Notes under the pieces: generated by a model | Told to the model about the DNA's origin: nothing | Seen by the model: only the letters and a program-made list of their open reading frames with translations | The model's database searches: none | Shown here: positions 1 through 9,201 of the stretch, one piece after another | How positions within the stretch are numbered: the first letter of the stretch is position 1 | Layout: each line of letters opens with the position of its first letter | Assembly: GCA_900312665.1 (NCBI GenBank) | Contig: ONZQ02000001.1 | Span: 2,643,248 to 2,707,247, forward strand | Direction: 5' to 3' | DNA length: 64,000 nucleotides | Origin: Cephalotrichum gorgonifer | Lineage: Eukaryota; Ascomycota; Sordariomycetes; Microascales; Microascaceae | Program-made: the position numbers and the translations under genes

Positions 1-934
1 CTGGGAGATGTCCTTCTGCACCGCAGGATCGAGGACCTCGCCGAGGAGAAACTCGAGTAGGAGGTTAAGTTCCGTCGCGTAGGAGGCGTCCTTTCCGGAA
101 AAGGAGAGGCCGGATACAATGGCGACCTTGGTTCCGCCGGAGGGGGAGCCGCCGTCGGACATCTCGACGTCCTCGCCTTTGACTTTCGAGGGGGGCTTGG
201 ATAATGACCACCGCTTAGGCTGTGAAGGTAGGTCGGCAAATTTAATTGCGGCTACGTCAAGTTCTCCGTTGGCCGTCTCCGTTCCCATCACTGCTATGAT
301 ACACCCGGTCACCAGGGGCAGTTCTTTGAGCTTGTCGCCGACTAGCTTGATACGGCCGGAGTCGTCCTCCAACATCACCTGGTCGCTTCCGTCGTCCGAG
401 TAGTACTTTGGCGTGGTGGCCGGTGCGGCAAGCCAGCGCTATCTCAACAGTCAGAGAGGCGGGTGGGGGCGGGGGGTGGGGAGGAACTGGAATCCGCAAC
501 GCACATCGTTGGAAACATCCTCTAGGATATTGGGCTTTAGCGCCATATCCATATACACCGTCCCAGTCACCCAGCACAGCTCCCCCTGGCGCACATCCAG
601 TACGCGCTCGACCTTTTGCACGCGTTCGCCGTTCACCACGAGCCCGTCCCAGGCTTCGGACGCGACCTTCTCGACGGCTGGCTTGATCATCGCCAGGCGA
701 AGGAAGTACATGTCTCCATACTGCTGCCTATATGACCTATCATTGTTCAGGCGGAACGTGTGTAGGGGCTTGTAGGTGGAAGGAGCGCGGTCGAGGGCGT
801 CGTAATCCTCGTCACTGTGTCAGAGGTGGTCGTGTTAATTGAGGCATGTACTAGGCGGACAAAGGGGGATATTGGGGCGGAACTGACGAAGGACCTTGGA
901 GGAGAGTCTTGGGGATATCCTCCGGGGAGACCAT
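1..934 (-). CDS. POLD2: DNA polymerase delta small (B) subunit, 3' end missing
   Basis: This is the regulatory B subunit of DNA polymerase delta, which bridges the catalytic subunit to the accessory subunits in the nucleus. I model three exons: 852-934, 505-814 and 1-438. Together they give 277 residues before the window edge. The phases fit (codon TA/T across intron 1, phase 0 at intron 2). Recognisable blocks are RSYRQQYGDMYFLRL, RVLDVRQGELCWVTGTVY and MALKPNILEDVSND, then the OB-fold stretch YYSDDGSDQVMLEDDSGRI. The C-terminal inactive phosphoesterase domain lies outside the window apart from its beginning (TKVAIVSGLSFSG). The start at 934 is the only ATG in a short first exon and a stop lies upstream in frame. 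Intron 1 (815-851) would be only 37 nt; a weaker donor at 863 gives 49 nt. The family call is firm; the exon 1 junction is less sure. Confidence 0.9.
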
Positions 935-1607
935 CGTGGCGAGTTGGAGGAACGCGGCTCAATGGGATACAAGGTTGCGATCCTGGGACGTTGGGTGTGT
1001 ATGTGGATGTAGTTAGACGCAGCCGACGCGAGTGCTCAGATCCACTTCACGCGAAATAATTTTGGCGTACAGCTCAGACCTAGCTGGGTACAAGTCAAAA
1101 GTACGTACTTGTCGTATCTGGGTAATATTTTACACCACTAGTACTCGTAAGTATTTAGCGGGGTTTGGTGGGGTTTCGATATGGTCTTCACCGCTGTCAA
1201 GTCCCCGAAGCTTCAACCCCGCTATTTCATGACTCTCTGACCCTACTTCGTAACAGGAAGGACAATTCGCCCTCATACGTAGCTCTGATGTTGTGGATTT
1301 AATCACCTAGGGAAGGCATTACAAATACTGCCGTCCTCCCTTCCCCCCCCCGGCCGGCTCCTATCACCTCCACCGTCACCTTCCCTCTTCCACCTCCTCT
1401 ACGCTATTGGAGCTAGTAAATCGCATTGCTGTTCCAATAATACATGCATCGGCCGACTCCGAGTACTCCACCGAATTCATCTCTGAGCCAGGCCAACCGA
1501 ACAATCTCTTCCCTGGACATAGTCTCTCCTATCTATCTCGTATCCCATATCTCATATCTTAAATCTCACACCTCATATACACTACACCTTCTGCTGCAGC
1601 CCGCACA
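935..1607. promoter_or_regulatory. Shared divergent upstream region of POLD2 and CAF16
   Basis: This 673-bp gap separates two divergent genes. The half nearest POLD2 has two ACGCG boxes: ACGCGA at 1026-1031 and ACGCGAAA at 1049-1056. The half nearest CAF16 is pyrimidine-rich (about 1335-1400 and 1515-1600), as fungal leaders often are. A GTACGTAC-type palindromic stretch lies near 1100. I see no further gene. Confidence 0.5.
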
Positions 1608-2459
1608 ATGGATTCCCAAGCCCCCCCTTCTATCAAAACCAACAACCTCACCTACACCTTCCCGGATTACTCCACTGGTGTAAGGAACATCTCGCTCGAC
1701 CTCCCTCCGGGCAGCCGAACCCTCCTCGTCGGAGCCAATGGCGCTGGAAAGACCACGCTCCTCCGTCTCCTCGCCGGCAAGCGCCTCGCGCCCAGTGGCA
1801 GCATCCACGTATGCGAGGTTGACCCCTTCAAGGATACCCTCCAGGGCGTAACCTACCTAGGGTTGGAGTGGGTTCTGAACGCCATTGTGCGCAACGACAT
1901 CGGCGTCGAGGAGCTGCTGCGCTCCGTGGGCGGCGACGCCTACCCGGACCGCAGGGACGAGCTCATCCGCGTCCTGGATATCGACACGAACTGGCGGATG
2001 CACGCCGTGTCGGACGGCGAGAGGAGGAGGGTGCAGCTCGCCATGGGGCTCATCCGCCCTTGGACCGTGCTGCTGCTCGATGAGATCACAGTGGACCTCG
2101 ACGTGCTGAGCCGCGCCGAGTTCCTGGGGTGGCTAAAGGCGGAGTCGGAGAAGCGCCAGTGCACCATTGTGTACGCGACGCACATCCTGGACAACCTCGC
2201 GGGCTGGCCGACGCACCTCGTCCACATGCACCTCGGGAGGGTGAAGGAGTGGGCCCCGGCGGAGAAGATCCTCGGGGACGTGGGCCCCACGGCTGACGGG
2301 AACAGCCAGCTCGGCGGGCTGGTGCTGAAGTGGCTGAAGGAGGACCTGCGCGACCGCGGGCCGAGGAGCCAGCTGAAGATTAACCCCGAGGGGAAGAGCT
2401 ATGCCGTGGGTGGCATCGGCGGGTACGGTGACGAGTCGGAATTGATCAAGAAGAAGTAA
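1608..2459 (+). CDS. CAF16: CAF16-type soluble ABC ATPase (CCR4-NOT associated)
   Basis: A single-exon protein of 283 residues with one ABC nucleotide-binding domain and no membrane segment. In order: Walker A GANGAGKTT (42-50), signature loop VSDGERRRVQ (134-143), Walker B VLLLDE (154-159) and the switch histidine in THI (192). This matches the yeast Caf16 family in length and in the divergent VSDGERRRVQ signature. In yeast Caf16 is linked to the CCR4-NOT complex and Mediator. The role here is inferred from family only. The C-terminal 60 residues are charged and end in KKK. The start is the first ATG after an upstream CT-rich leader. Confidence 0.88.
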   Translation: MDSQAPPSIKTNNLTYTFPDYSTGVRNISLDLPPGSRTLLVGANGAGKTTLLRLLAGKRLAPSGSIHVCEVDPFKDTLQGVTYLGLEWVLNAIVRNDIGVEELLRSVGGDAYPDRRDELIRVLDIDTNWRMHAVSDGERRRVQLAMGLIRPWTVLLLDEITVDLDVLSRAEFLGWLKAESEKRQCTIVYATHILDNLAGWPTHLVHMHLGRVKEWAPAEKILGDVGPTADGNSQLGGLVLKWLKEDLRDRGPRSQLKINPEGKSYAVGGIGGYGDESELIKKK

Positions 2460-3180
2460 TCGTGTCGACACGTTCTCGGTGGGGTTTTTTTCTTTCTTCT
2501 CATGCGTTGATACGCATGGGGATTCAACATTTATGGGTTCTACAATCAGTCAGCATCGCGAGGAGTTTCAACATACGGATCTTTCGTTAGGCGGATAGAC
2601 GGTACAGGGGTTCAACTCGGAGTTTTGGCACTGCTGTTTCTCAACAACAGCTTCTCTGCTACAGTATTGGTACGCTGGAATGGGCAAGGAGGATTTTGGG
2701 GATCGACTCGGAGTGTTTGGCGTAGCTGTTTCTCAGCAACAGCTTCTCTACTACAGTACAGGTACCCAGGGATAGGATCAAGGTGGAGGTGGGCTCAACC
2801 CGGGGCATTTGGCATATTCTGTATATCAACAACAGCTTTTCTACTGGGTGGGAGGACTATCCTGTATATCAACAACAGCTTCTCTACTAGGCGGAAGGAA
2901 TATTTCCAGGACATCGGTCATGTCTTGAATTTCAACAACGGGGTCTATGCTACAGTAACAAGTGCGCCAAAAGGGCAGTGAGCGACGAAATTCAGCTCAG
3001 GTGTATTTATCACACGGTGAAGTGGAATGGCTACTCTCCCAGGAACGTCTTGCGTAGGCTAACTGGTCGCATGACCGTATAAGAGCATCATCCATCATGG
3101 TACACTTACTTCGGCGATCGGCTGTTAAAAATACAGAATGTAAGCTGAATGTGCTTATAAGAGGGGGGGATTGATCATCC
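2460..3180. other. Intergenic stretch downstream of CAF16, mostly a degenerate repeat
   Basis: I see no gene here. Open frames across 2625-2981 run through the repeat described separately and match no family. An AT-rich patch (2480-2520) may serve as the 3' end of CAF16. Confidence 0.4.
2600..2960. repeat. Degenerate tandem repeat with a small hairpin in each unit
   Basis: The core TCAACAACAGCTTCTCT, with changes, recurs at about 2641, 2733, 2826, 2869 and 2932. The first two units lie 92 bp apart and share flanks (ACTCGGAGT, then GCTGTTTCTCA, then CTACAGTA). In units 1 and 2 GCTGTT pairs with AACAGC across a 7-nt loop. Units 3-5 are more diverged and closer together. I do not recognise the element. 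Confidence 0.55.
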
Positions 3181-3195
3181 ACGCTGCGACCTCAC

Positions 3196-3324
3196 TTATA
3201 TACCTCGGCACATGTCAACCTCCCCTCGCCCACCTCAACTTCGACCATCACCAACACCAACAACTACCCTCTCCCACATCCGCCAATAACTGAGCACCAA
3301 ACGGCGGCCCCGTATACTACCACC
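3196..3324 (+). promoter_or_regulatory. Probable core promoter and leader of the racemase gene
   Basis: A TATA-like TTATATAC lies at 3196-3203, about 125 bp before the ATG. It is followed by a C/T-rich leader with CACCAAC repeats, typical of fungal transcription start regions. Confidence 0.45.
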
Positions 3325-4542
3325 ATGTCCCCCCCAACCCCACCCCCACTCACCGGCCTCCGCGTCCTCGAATTCGCCGGCCTAGCCCCGGGTCCATTCG
3401 CCGGCATGCTCCTCGCAGACTACGGTGCATCCACCCTCCGCATCGACCGCCACCCGGCCGCCCTGGTCCCCGCCCCGGACCTCCTCTCCCGCCACAAGTC
3501 CTCCATCCCCGTAAACCTCAAGTCCTCCGCGGGCCAATCCCTGATCCTCTCCCTCATCCCCCACACCGACATCCTCATCGACCCCTTCCGCCCGGGCGTC
3601 CTCGAGTCCCTGAACCTGGGCCCGGACGCCCTGACGGCCATCAACCCCCGCCTCATATACGCCCGCCTGTCGGGCTTCCGGCGGGACGGGAGGTACAGCG
3701 CCATGGCGGGCCACGACATAAACTACCTGGCCGTCTCCGGCGTGCTCTCGCTCCTCGGCCGCGCGGGGGACAGGCCCGCGGCGCCCTGGAACCTCCTGGC
3801 CGACTTCGCCGGTGGCGGCGCGCCCCTCGTGGCGGGGATCCTGCTCGCGCTCGTGTCGAGGTCCAACACCGGTAGGGGCCAGGTCGTGGAGGCGAACATG
3901 GTCGACGGGTCCGCGTACGTAGCCACCTTCCCCCGCTACGCCCTCAAGACGCCGCTCGGGGACGGCGCGAGGGGCGAGAATGTCCTGGACGGGGGGTGCC
4001 CGTGGTACGACACCTACCGGACCGCCGACGGGGGGTACATGTCCGTCGGGGCGCTGGAACCGCAGTTCTTCCGCGCGCTGATCCGGGGTCTGGGACTGGA
4101 GGGGAAGGGGTGGGAGGAGAAGAGAGGGGATAGGGGGTCGTGGGCAGACATGAGGAGGGTGTTCACCGAAGTATTCGCGGGGAAGACCAGGACAGAGTGG
4201 GAGGGGGTGTTTGACGGGACGGATGCGTGCTGCGTTCCAGTGCTTGGACATCACGAGCTGGAAACGGATCCTTCTAGAGAGGGCGACCAGAGGGCCTACG
4301 TTGAGCTGAAGGGCACGCCGGGCCTCGACCCCGTACAAGAGGGCCCGGGAGGCGGGAGGGGTGCACGAGAGAGCTGGGCTGTTCGTGGGGATGTGCCGAG
4401 GCGCGGATATACAGGCTCCGTGCTATCCCCCGGCCAGGGAGGCGAGGAGCTTCTGGGGGCATGGGCCGGCTGGGAGCGAGGACGGGAGTACGACGTCGTG
4501 GACGGAGGGTTCATCCTGAAAGAAGGTCGACCAAAACTTTGA
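3325..4542 (+). CDS. Alpha-methylacyl-CoA racemase / CaiB-BaiF family III CoA-transferase
   Basis: A single-exon protein of 405 residues. Family III CoA-transferases either move CoA between acids or, in the AMACR branch, epimerise 2-methylacyl-CoA during branched-chain fatty acid oxidation. The racemase residues known from the mycobacterial enzyme (His126, Asp156, Glu241) have counterparts here at a constant +4 offset: H130 in AGHDINYLAVSG, D160 in NLLADFAGGG and E245 in VGALEPQFF. This favours a racemase over a transferase. The N-terminal block GLRVLEFAGLAPGPFAGMLLADYGA is canonical. The C-terminal tripeptide is PKL, a non-consensus but PTS1-like end, so peroxisomal location is possible. The C-terminal third is divergent and glycine/arginine-rich, so the substrate cannot be named. 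Confidence 0.87.
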   Translation: MSPPTPPPLTGLRVLEFAGLAPGPFAGMLLADYGASTLRIDRHPAALVPAPDLLSRHKSSIPVNLKSSAGQSLILSLIPHTDILIDPFRPGVLESLNLGPDALTAINPRLIYARLSGFRRDGRYSAMAGHDINYLAVSGVLSLLGRAGDRPAAPWNLLADFAGGGAPLVAGILLALVSRSNTGRGQVVEANMVDGSAYVATFPRYALKTPLGDGARGENVLDGGCPWYDTYRTADGGYMSVGALEPQFFRALIRGLGLEGKGWEEKRGDRGSWADMRRVFTEVFAGKTRTEWEGVFDGTDACCVPVLGHHELETDPSREGDQRAYVELKGTPGLDPVQEGPGGGRGARESWAVRGDVPRRGYTGSVLSPGQGGEELLGAWAGWERGREYDVVDGGFILKEGRPKL

Positions 4543-4975
4543 CGTATCTATACATACGAAACACAAACAAACGATAGTCGCGGGATGCCGAGAAAGTGAG
4601 CTATGACTTGTTCCCATCAATCATCACGGATCTCGATTCCTCGGCGCAATCGAGCTATTCTCAATCGCTCATTCTATTCATTAACAAAACTAAAGTCTTT
4701 CTTGAGCGCATGTCACTAAATTATTTGCATGGTCCTTGTTTTCCCCAGCCTGAACTTGGATATCGAAGAAAAGAAAAAAAGGCCAGAGGGGTGGCAACAG
4801 ACAAGGAAGGCCTAGATGCACGCATCTATCCACTATGAAAACCGAAGCGCCAAGCCCCTACCCCCCTGAGTCCTCCTGCACTTAACAGTTTGACGACTTC
4901 TGTCCTTGTACCGACGTGGCGGATTGATTCCCCAACGCGCCGAGAAAATGCCCAGTCCGCCCGCTACCGCGGTGC
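4543..4975. other. Convergent 3' regions of racemase and VPS1 genes
   Basis: This 433-bp gap between converging genes holds AT-rich patches near 4600-4780, suitable for 3' end formation of both transcripts. I see no gene or RNA in it. Confidence 0.4.
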
Positions 4976-7489
4976 CTACTGGACCTGGCCGACAATCTCG
5001 CTGGCACGGGCCAGGGACTTGACCATGTCCTGGCACTCCTTCCGGCGGCGGACGGTGAAGTCGCTTTCCTTCAGCAGGTCATCCAGGGTATCCGCCCGGT
5101 ACAGGTTCTCGAGGAGCTCGCGCTGCATCTCATCCTTGGTGAACCTGGAGAAAGTCAGTTCCGTAAAAGCCGTACAAAGATAAATGCGAGGCCAACTTAC
5201 TGGACGAGGGTCAACATAATGGCCTTGGGAACCATGTCAATCATTGTCCTCTTGACAATGTTGTAGTACGAGTTAATCAGGAGCTCTGGACACGAACGAG
5301 TTAGCGAACTGCAAAAACAATCGCGACCGTAGACAATACGCACTAATAACCTCGACCTCGATATTCTCGCGCTCCGAGAGGGTTCCTGACGCCTTAAGCG
5401 TTGGCGGAGGAGCCTCCATAGCGGCCGCCTTCTTCTTATTCTTCGCCGCGAAGAAGCTGCCAAAGAAGCCCGAGTTGCCCTCCAGGTTCGTATCGGTGGT
5501 GGGGCTGGCCGCCCTACCGGGGGTGGAAGCAAGAGGCTTTCCGGTCTTGGGGTCGACCTGGACAGGCTTGGGGGGGTTGTGGCGCTCATTTACAATTGCC
5601 ATTGCCTAGACTCGCGGGTTAGTAGTTGCCTTCTCGCACAAACCGGGACACTAGGGTCGGACGGGTTAAAGAACATACTCTGTGCCCGTTCAGGAAATCA
5701 GGGTGGCCGGTATTGATGTAGCAGGCCTCCATGGCCACGAGATCCCTAACTAGCTTGTTGGTGGGTTCCATGACTTTCTTGAAGAACGCAATGATAACGC
5801 CGTGAAGCTTCTCCTTTAGCTGAGGGTAGCGACGGTAGAGGGCCTTGGAGAGAAGCTGTGAGAGAATGCGCACGAGCTCGTCATAGACAAGCGAGACACA
5901 CTTCAGGCTGGGGTCTTCGAGCCGCTTTATCTGCTGCTTGACGATGAGCTCGAAAGCAGCAGTCCCGACAAACAGCGCCGGGGAGGAACCCGACGAGTTG
6001 TAGAGAATTGTCCGGATGTCGGCATCCTTGACGACGTCGAAGGGGTCAATAGCCTTGATACCGTTGGAATACAGCTCGTGGAAGACGAAGCTGATCCTGG
6101 CACCACCGGACAGCTCTGAGCTCGAGAGCTCGGTATTGTTACCGTCAAGCACCGTCCGCCACTCGTTGGTGAACTCGGTGATGATGTTGAGCACGACATT
6201 CTGGCTATTCCCGAGCATCGACGGGCCCAAGCTCTCGAGCTCCGTTGTGTACTTGGCCAGGGAGCTGGAGATCCTCGCCTTGATGTCCGGCAGCGTCTGC
6301 TTGATGTGCATCATGAGAATCAGGTTCAGTTTCCGGGCCAGGTAGGGCGTCCCGCAGTACGAGCTCTTGTTCCTGTAGGCCTTGTGGTTCTCGAAGAAGT
6401 TCTTTTCCGCCTCCAGCGCCGAGTTGATAGGCTTCTTGTTATCGATATCCCGCTGTCCTCTGTTCACAACGGGAACGTAGCCGAGTCGCAGGGGGATGAT
6501 TCGACCGGCGAGGATGTCAACGACGTCGGTACCCTCGTCCATGAGATCGACCTTGGTAAGCACGCCGATGGTCCTCTGTCCCTCGGGGTCTACCTCGCGG
6601 CCAAGCTTGAGGCCATCGGAGTTGGCCAAGTCCACATTAGCAGCGGTGACGGCGAGAATAATGGCGTTGGGTTTCGAGATGTACTTGAGGACCATATCAC
6701 GAATCTGGCGCTCGATATCGCGGGGCTGGTCACCGACGGGCACCCTCGTTAACCCCGGAAGATCTACCAGTGTGAGGTTGAGGACGTTTGGAGAGTATAT
6801 CCTCAAGTTTATGGGAGCTGCAGAAATGCCGGCATTTCGACCAACCTTGGCCGCCGTCTCCCTATCGATCTCGTCCCGGATCTTGTTGAAGTCGTAGAAC
6901 TTCTCGCCCGGGATATGTAGGAACTCTCCCCACTCATCGTGGTTAGCGGCCGAGTCGGTCGTGCCGTCTACCTTGTCGTCTCCGTTTTGCGTGGCGGGTC
7001 GGTTGATAAGCTGGAGGATAAGAGGTCGTCGAGTAACAATGCCGGAGCCTCGTGGTAGACTACAAGTCGCTCAAGTTAGTTGACAGTCCTAAATAAATCG
7101 TTGCCAACAGCGCTCAGGGGGTCCCGGGTGCAGGGGCGAACGACTCGGTCCTGCGACGGCTGGAAGGGGTGTTTGGGTGGATACTCACAAGTCTCGGCCT
7201 ACGATATTCTCCAGTACTGAGCTCTTTCCACTGGACTGGCTGCCGACGACGACGATTTGCGGGAGATCGATCGGGTTTGCCACGCCAACGGTAGCGAATA
7301 CATCCTGCAACTTATTGACAAGTCTAGAGGCGGGGTATGAATTAGTTACGGCCCCCTCGTTCACATGAGATTGCGCCTTGAAGCTGGCGTGGAAGCACAC
7401 ATGAGGGGGCGGGGGGAGGTGATGCCAACATACTGGAGAAGGCCGGGATCCGAGATGCCGCCGGGCTGCGCAAGCGATGTGCTGGACAT
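4976..7489 (-). CDS. VPS1: Dynamin-like GTPase VPS1
   Basis: Six exons: 7434-7489, 7189-7323, 5679-7059, 5344-5605, 5201-5285 and 4976-5144. Their phases are consistent and they give 695 residues, the usual Vps1 length. Vps1 self-assembles on membranes for endosome-to-vacuole sorting, endocytic scission and peroxisome fission. The GTPase domain has the P-loop GSQSSGKSS (46-54), switch block DLPGLTRVPVGDQP and the G4 motif TKVD. The middle domain follows, then a Lys/Ala-rich variable insert (FFAAKNKKKAAAMEAPPP), then the GTPase effector domain in the last two exons (KLLINSYYNIVKRT, FTKDEMQRELLENLY). There is no PH or proline-rich domain, which separates it from classical dynamin. Starting at 7489 gives the expected short leader before LVNKLQDVFATVG. 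Confidence 0.96.
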
Positions 7490-9201
7490 CTTGAATGTTT
7501 GCGCCAGAAATCAGGAAGGCTAGGGTGCGCTTCAGTTCGGGTCGGTGAGGGCGATGCAGACGAGGATTTGGGACGATGCGGGATGAGTCGGTGGGGGAGC
7601 TGCGGGAGGTGTGGCTCAGTTGGCACCCAGGATAGCGACGATAAGGGTACCGAAGCAGTAGGAGAACGATGCTGGGCTAGAGATCGAGTTGTCTCTGTCC
7701 GTGATAAGGCCGGATTGCAAGATGGGTGGATGTGCGGAGGGGGTCGGGGGTTATTCGGGGTTTGGTTATGTGTAGTTAGGGTGTTGACGATGATGAGGTG
7801 AAGATGGGCCGCATTCACGAGCCTGAAAGCAGGGGGGGTGGGTGTGGGTGGTCGGTGTTTCTGTTAATCTGGCCAGCCACAACCCACTACTCGGACAAGG
7901 TACGGAGTGGCATTTAGCGGGCAGGCCGGGGCGGTGGCAGGCGGTGGCAGGCGTTGGTGGCGGGTACCTAGGTACATATATATAATACGAGTACTCCATA
8001 AGGTACAGGCGTCTCATCTCGAGCCACAGGAGCTGCAAGTATACTTTCCTCTAAATTTACTGAGCGGGGCGGAATACAGGCGCCTATCCAGGCACTTCGC
8101 CGTGGTCAGGGGGAGGTCAATACGTACCTTTCAGGGGATCTTCCCACGTGATTTTACAGAGGTACCTAGCTCAGAGATCAGCGATGGAACCCTTTGTGTA
8201 CCTCCGGTGGTGGGGGCAGTTGCATGAGACAGCTCCTGGTGTGGCAACTGATAATAAAACCTTGATAGCAGGCTGACGCCGATAGCCCCTTACCAGTAGC
8301 GGATCACACATCGCTGACGACGGCTCAGTCCCAGGGCCAATAGTGTCCTAAAGAATCCCGCTGCCTATTTCGCATCGTCAAAGTCGTCGCAATCCTCAAG
8401 GTTAAGGAAGAAGGACGGGAGAAAATTACGTTTGCTGCGTCTAAAGAGTGAACAAGGAGAACCCTTCTGCAGTAGGAAATAGAGAATGCTCCTGAATTCT
8501 TAAGGCCATAAAACGCTACCATTCTGTTGTACATGAGCCCGCCAGGAAGCTTCCCCTTTCGCCTTGGACGGCACAACCTACACGCTTCCCATCTGTTGAC
8601 TCCCTCCGTAGAATGCCCATGACTTCCTGTACCCGTCCCTTGCAATCTCCCGGGAGGAAGGGGAGTTTGGGGGGGGGGGGGGGCGTAAAAATCTAGGAGT
8701 TGTCGGGGACAGTTCTCACCACCTCTATCGAAGAGATAGAATGGACACGATCCTAAAGCCTGACCCGTTCCCCATCGTGTACAACTCCTAACGCCGCTCC
8801 CAAGCGACTATGCTACGTTCGAGCTCGCAAAGACCGCGGGACGGTATATAAGATCTTCTCCTTCCCCATCCGCCGGCTGTCCGGTGCGCGAAAAGAAATG
8901 TAGTTCGGAATCCAAAACGTAACCTTGTGATGTTGTCGTATGCCTCATTATATAGACGACCATGTTGGCTGAGGAGGATATGCTGTGTTCCTCAAAGTCG
9001 AGTACACACCCTTCTATGGCTGGCCGGTGACATGCCATGAGGTGGCAAATGCAGGACAGCGATGCTGGAATGTCACTCACTAAACAACAACCCGAAATCG
9101 AGTGAGACGAGAGAAGGGGCGGGGCTGGGCCTCCGCGTGGTACCCCTGGACCCTTTAGGCCGTAGTAGGGATATGTTTCCTGACGCGACATCTAGGCTTT
9201 C
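7490..9201. other. Intergenic region upstream of VPS1
   Basis: About 1.7 kb with no recognisable gene. The 7490-7850 part is the VPS1 upstream region, C/T-rich on the VPS1 strand. A TATATATATAATACGAGTACTCC stretch lies near 7975-7997, and a 15-nt G run at 8669-8683. Short open frames match no family and lack splice-linked partners. Confidence 0.4.
8669..8683. repeat. Poly(G) tract, 15 nt
   Basis: A run of 15 G between TTT and CGTAAAA in intergenic DNA. Similar long G or C runs occur near 14,955, 37,450 and 42,085. Confidence 0.8.

Noticed and set aside
2566..2590. Similarity to the start of 5.8S rRNA (TTTCAACAxACGGATCT)
   Set aside because: Only about 18 bases match; the flanks do not continue into 5.8S or ITS sequence. 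It is part of the local repeat.
3382..4338. 318-codon minus-strand frame opposite the racemase gene
   Set aside because: It is GC-bias shadow of the plus-strand gene, which has clear catalytic residues; the antisense product is Gly/Val/Arg-rich and matches nothing.
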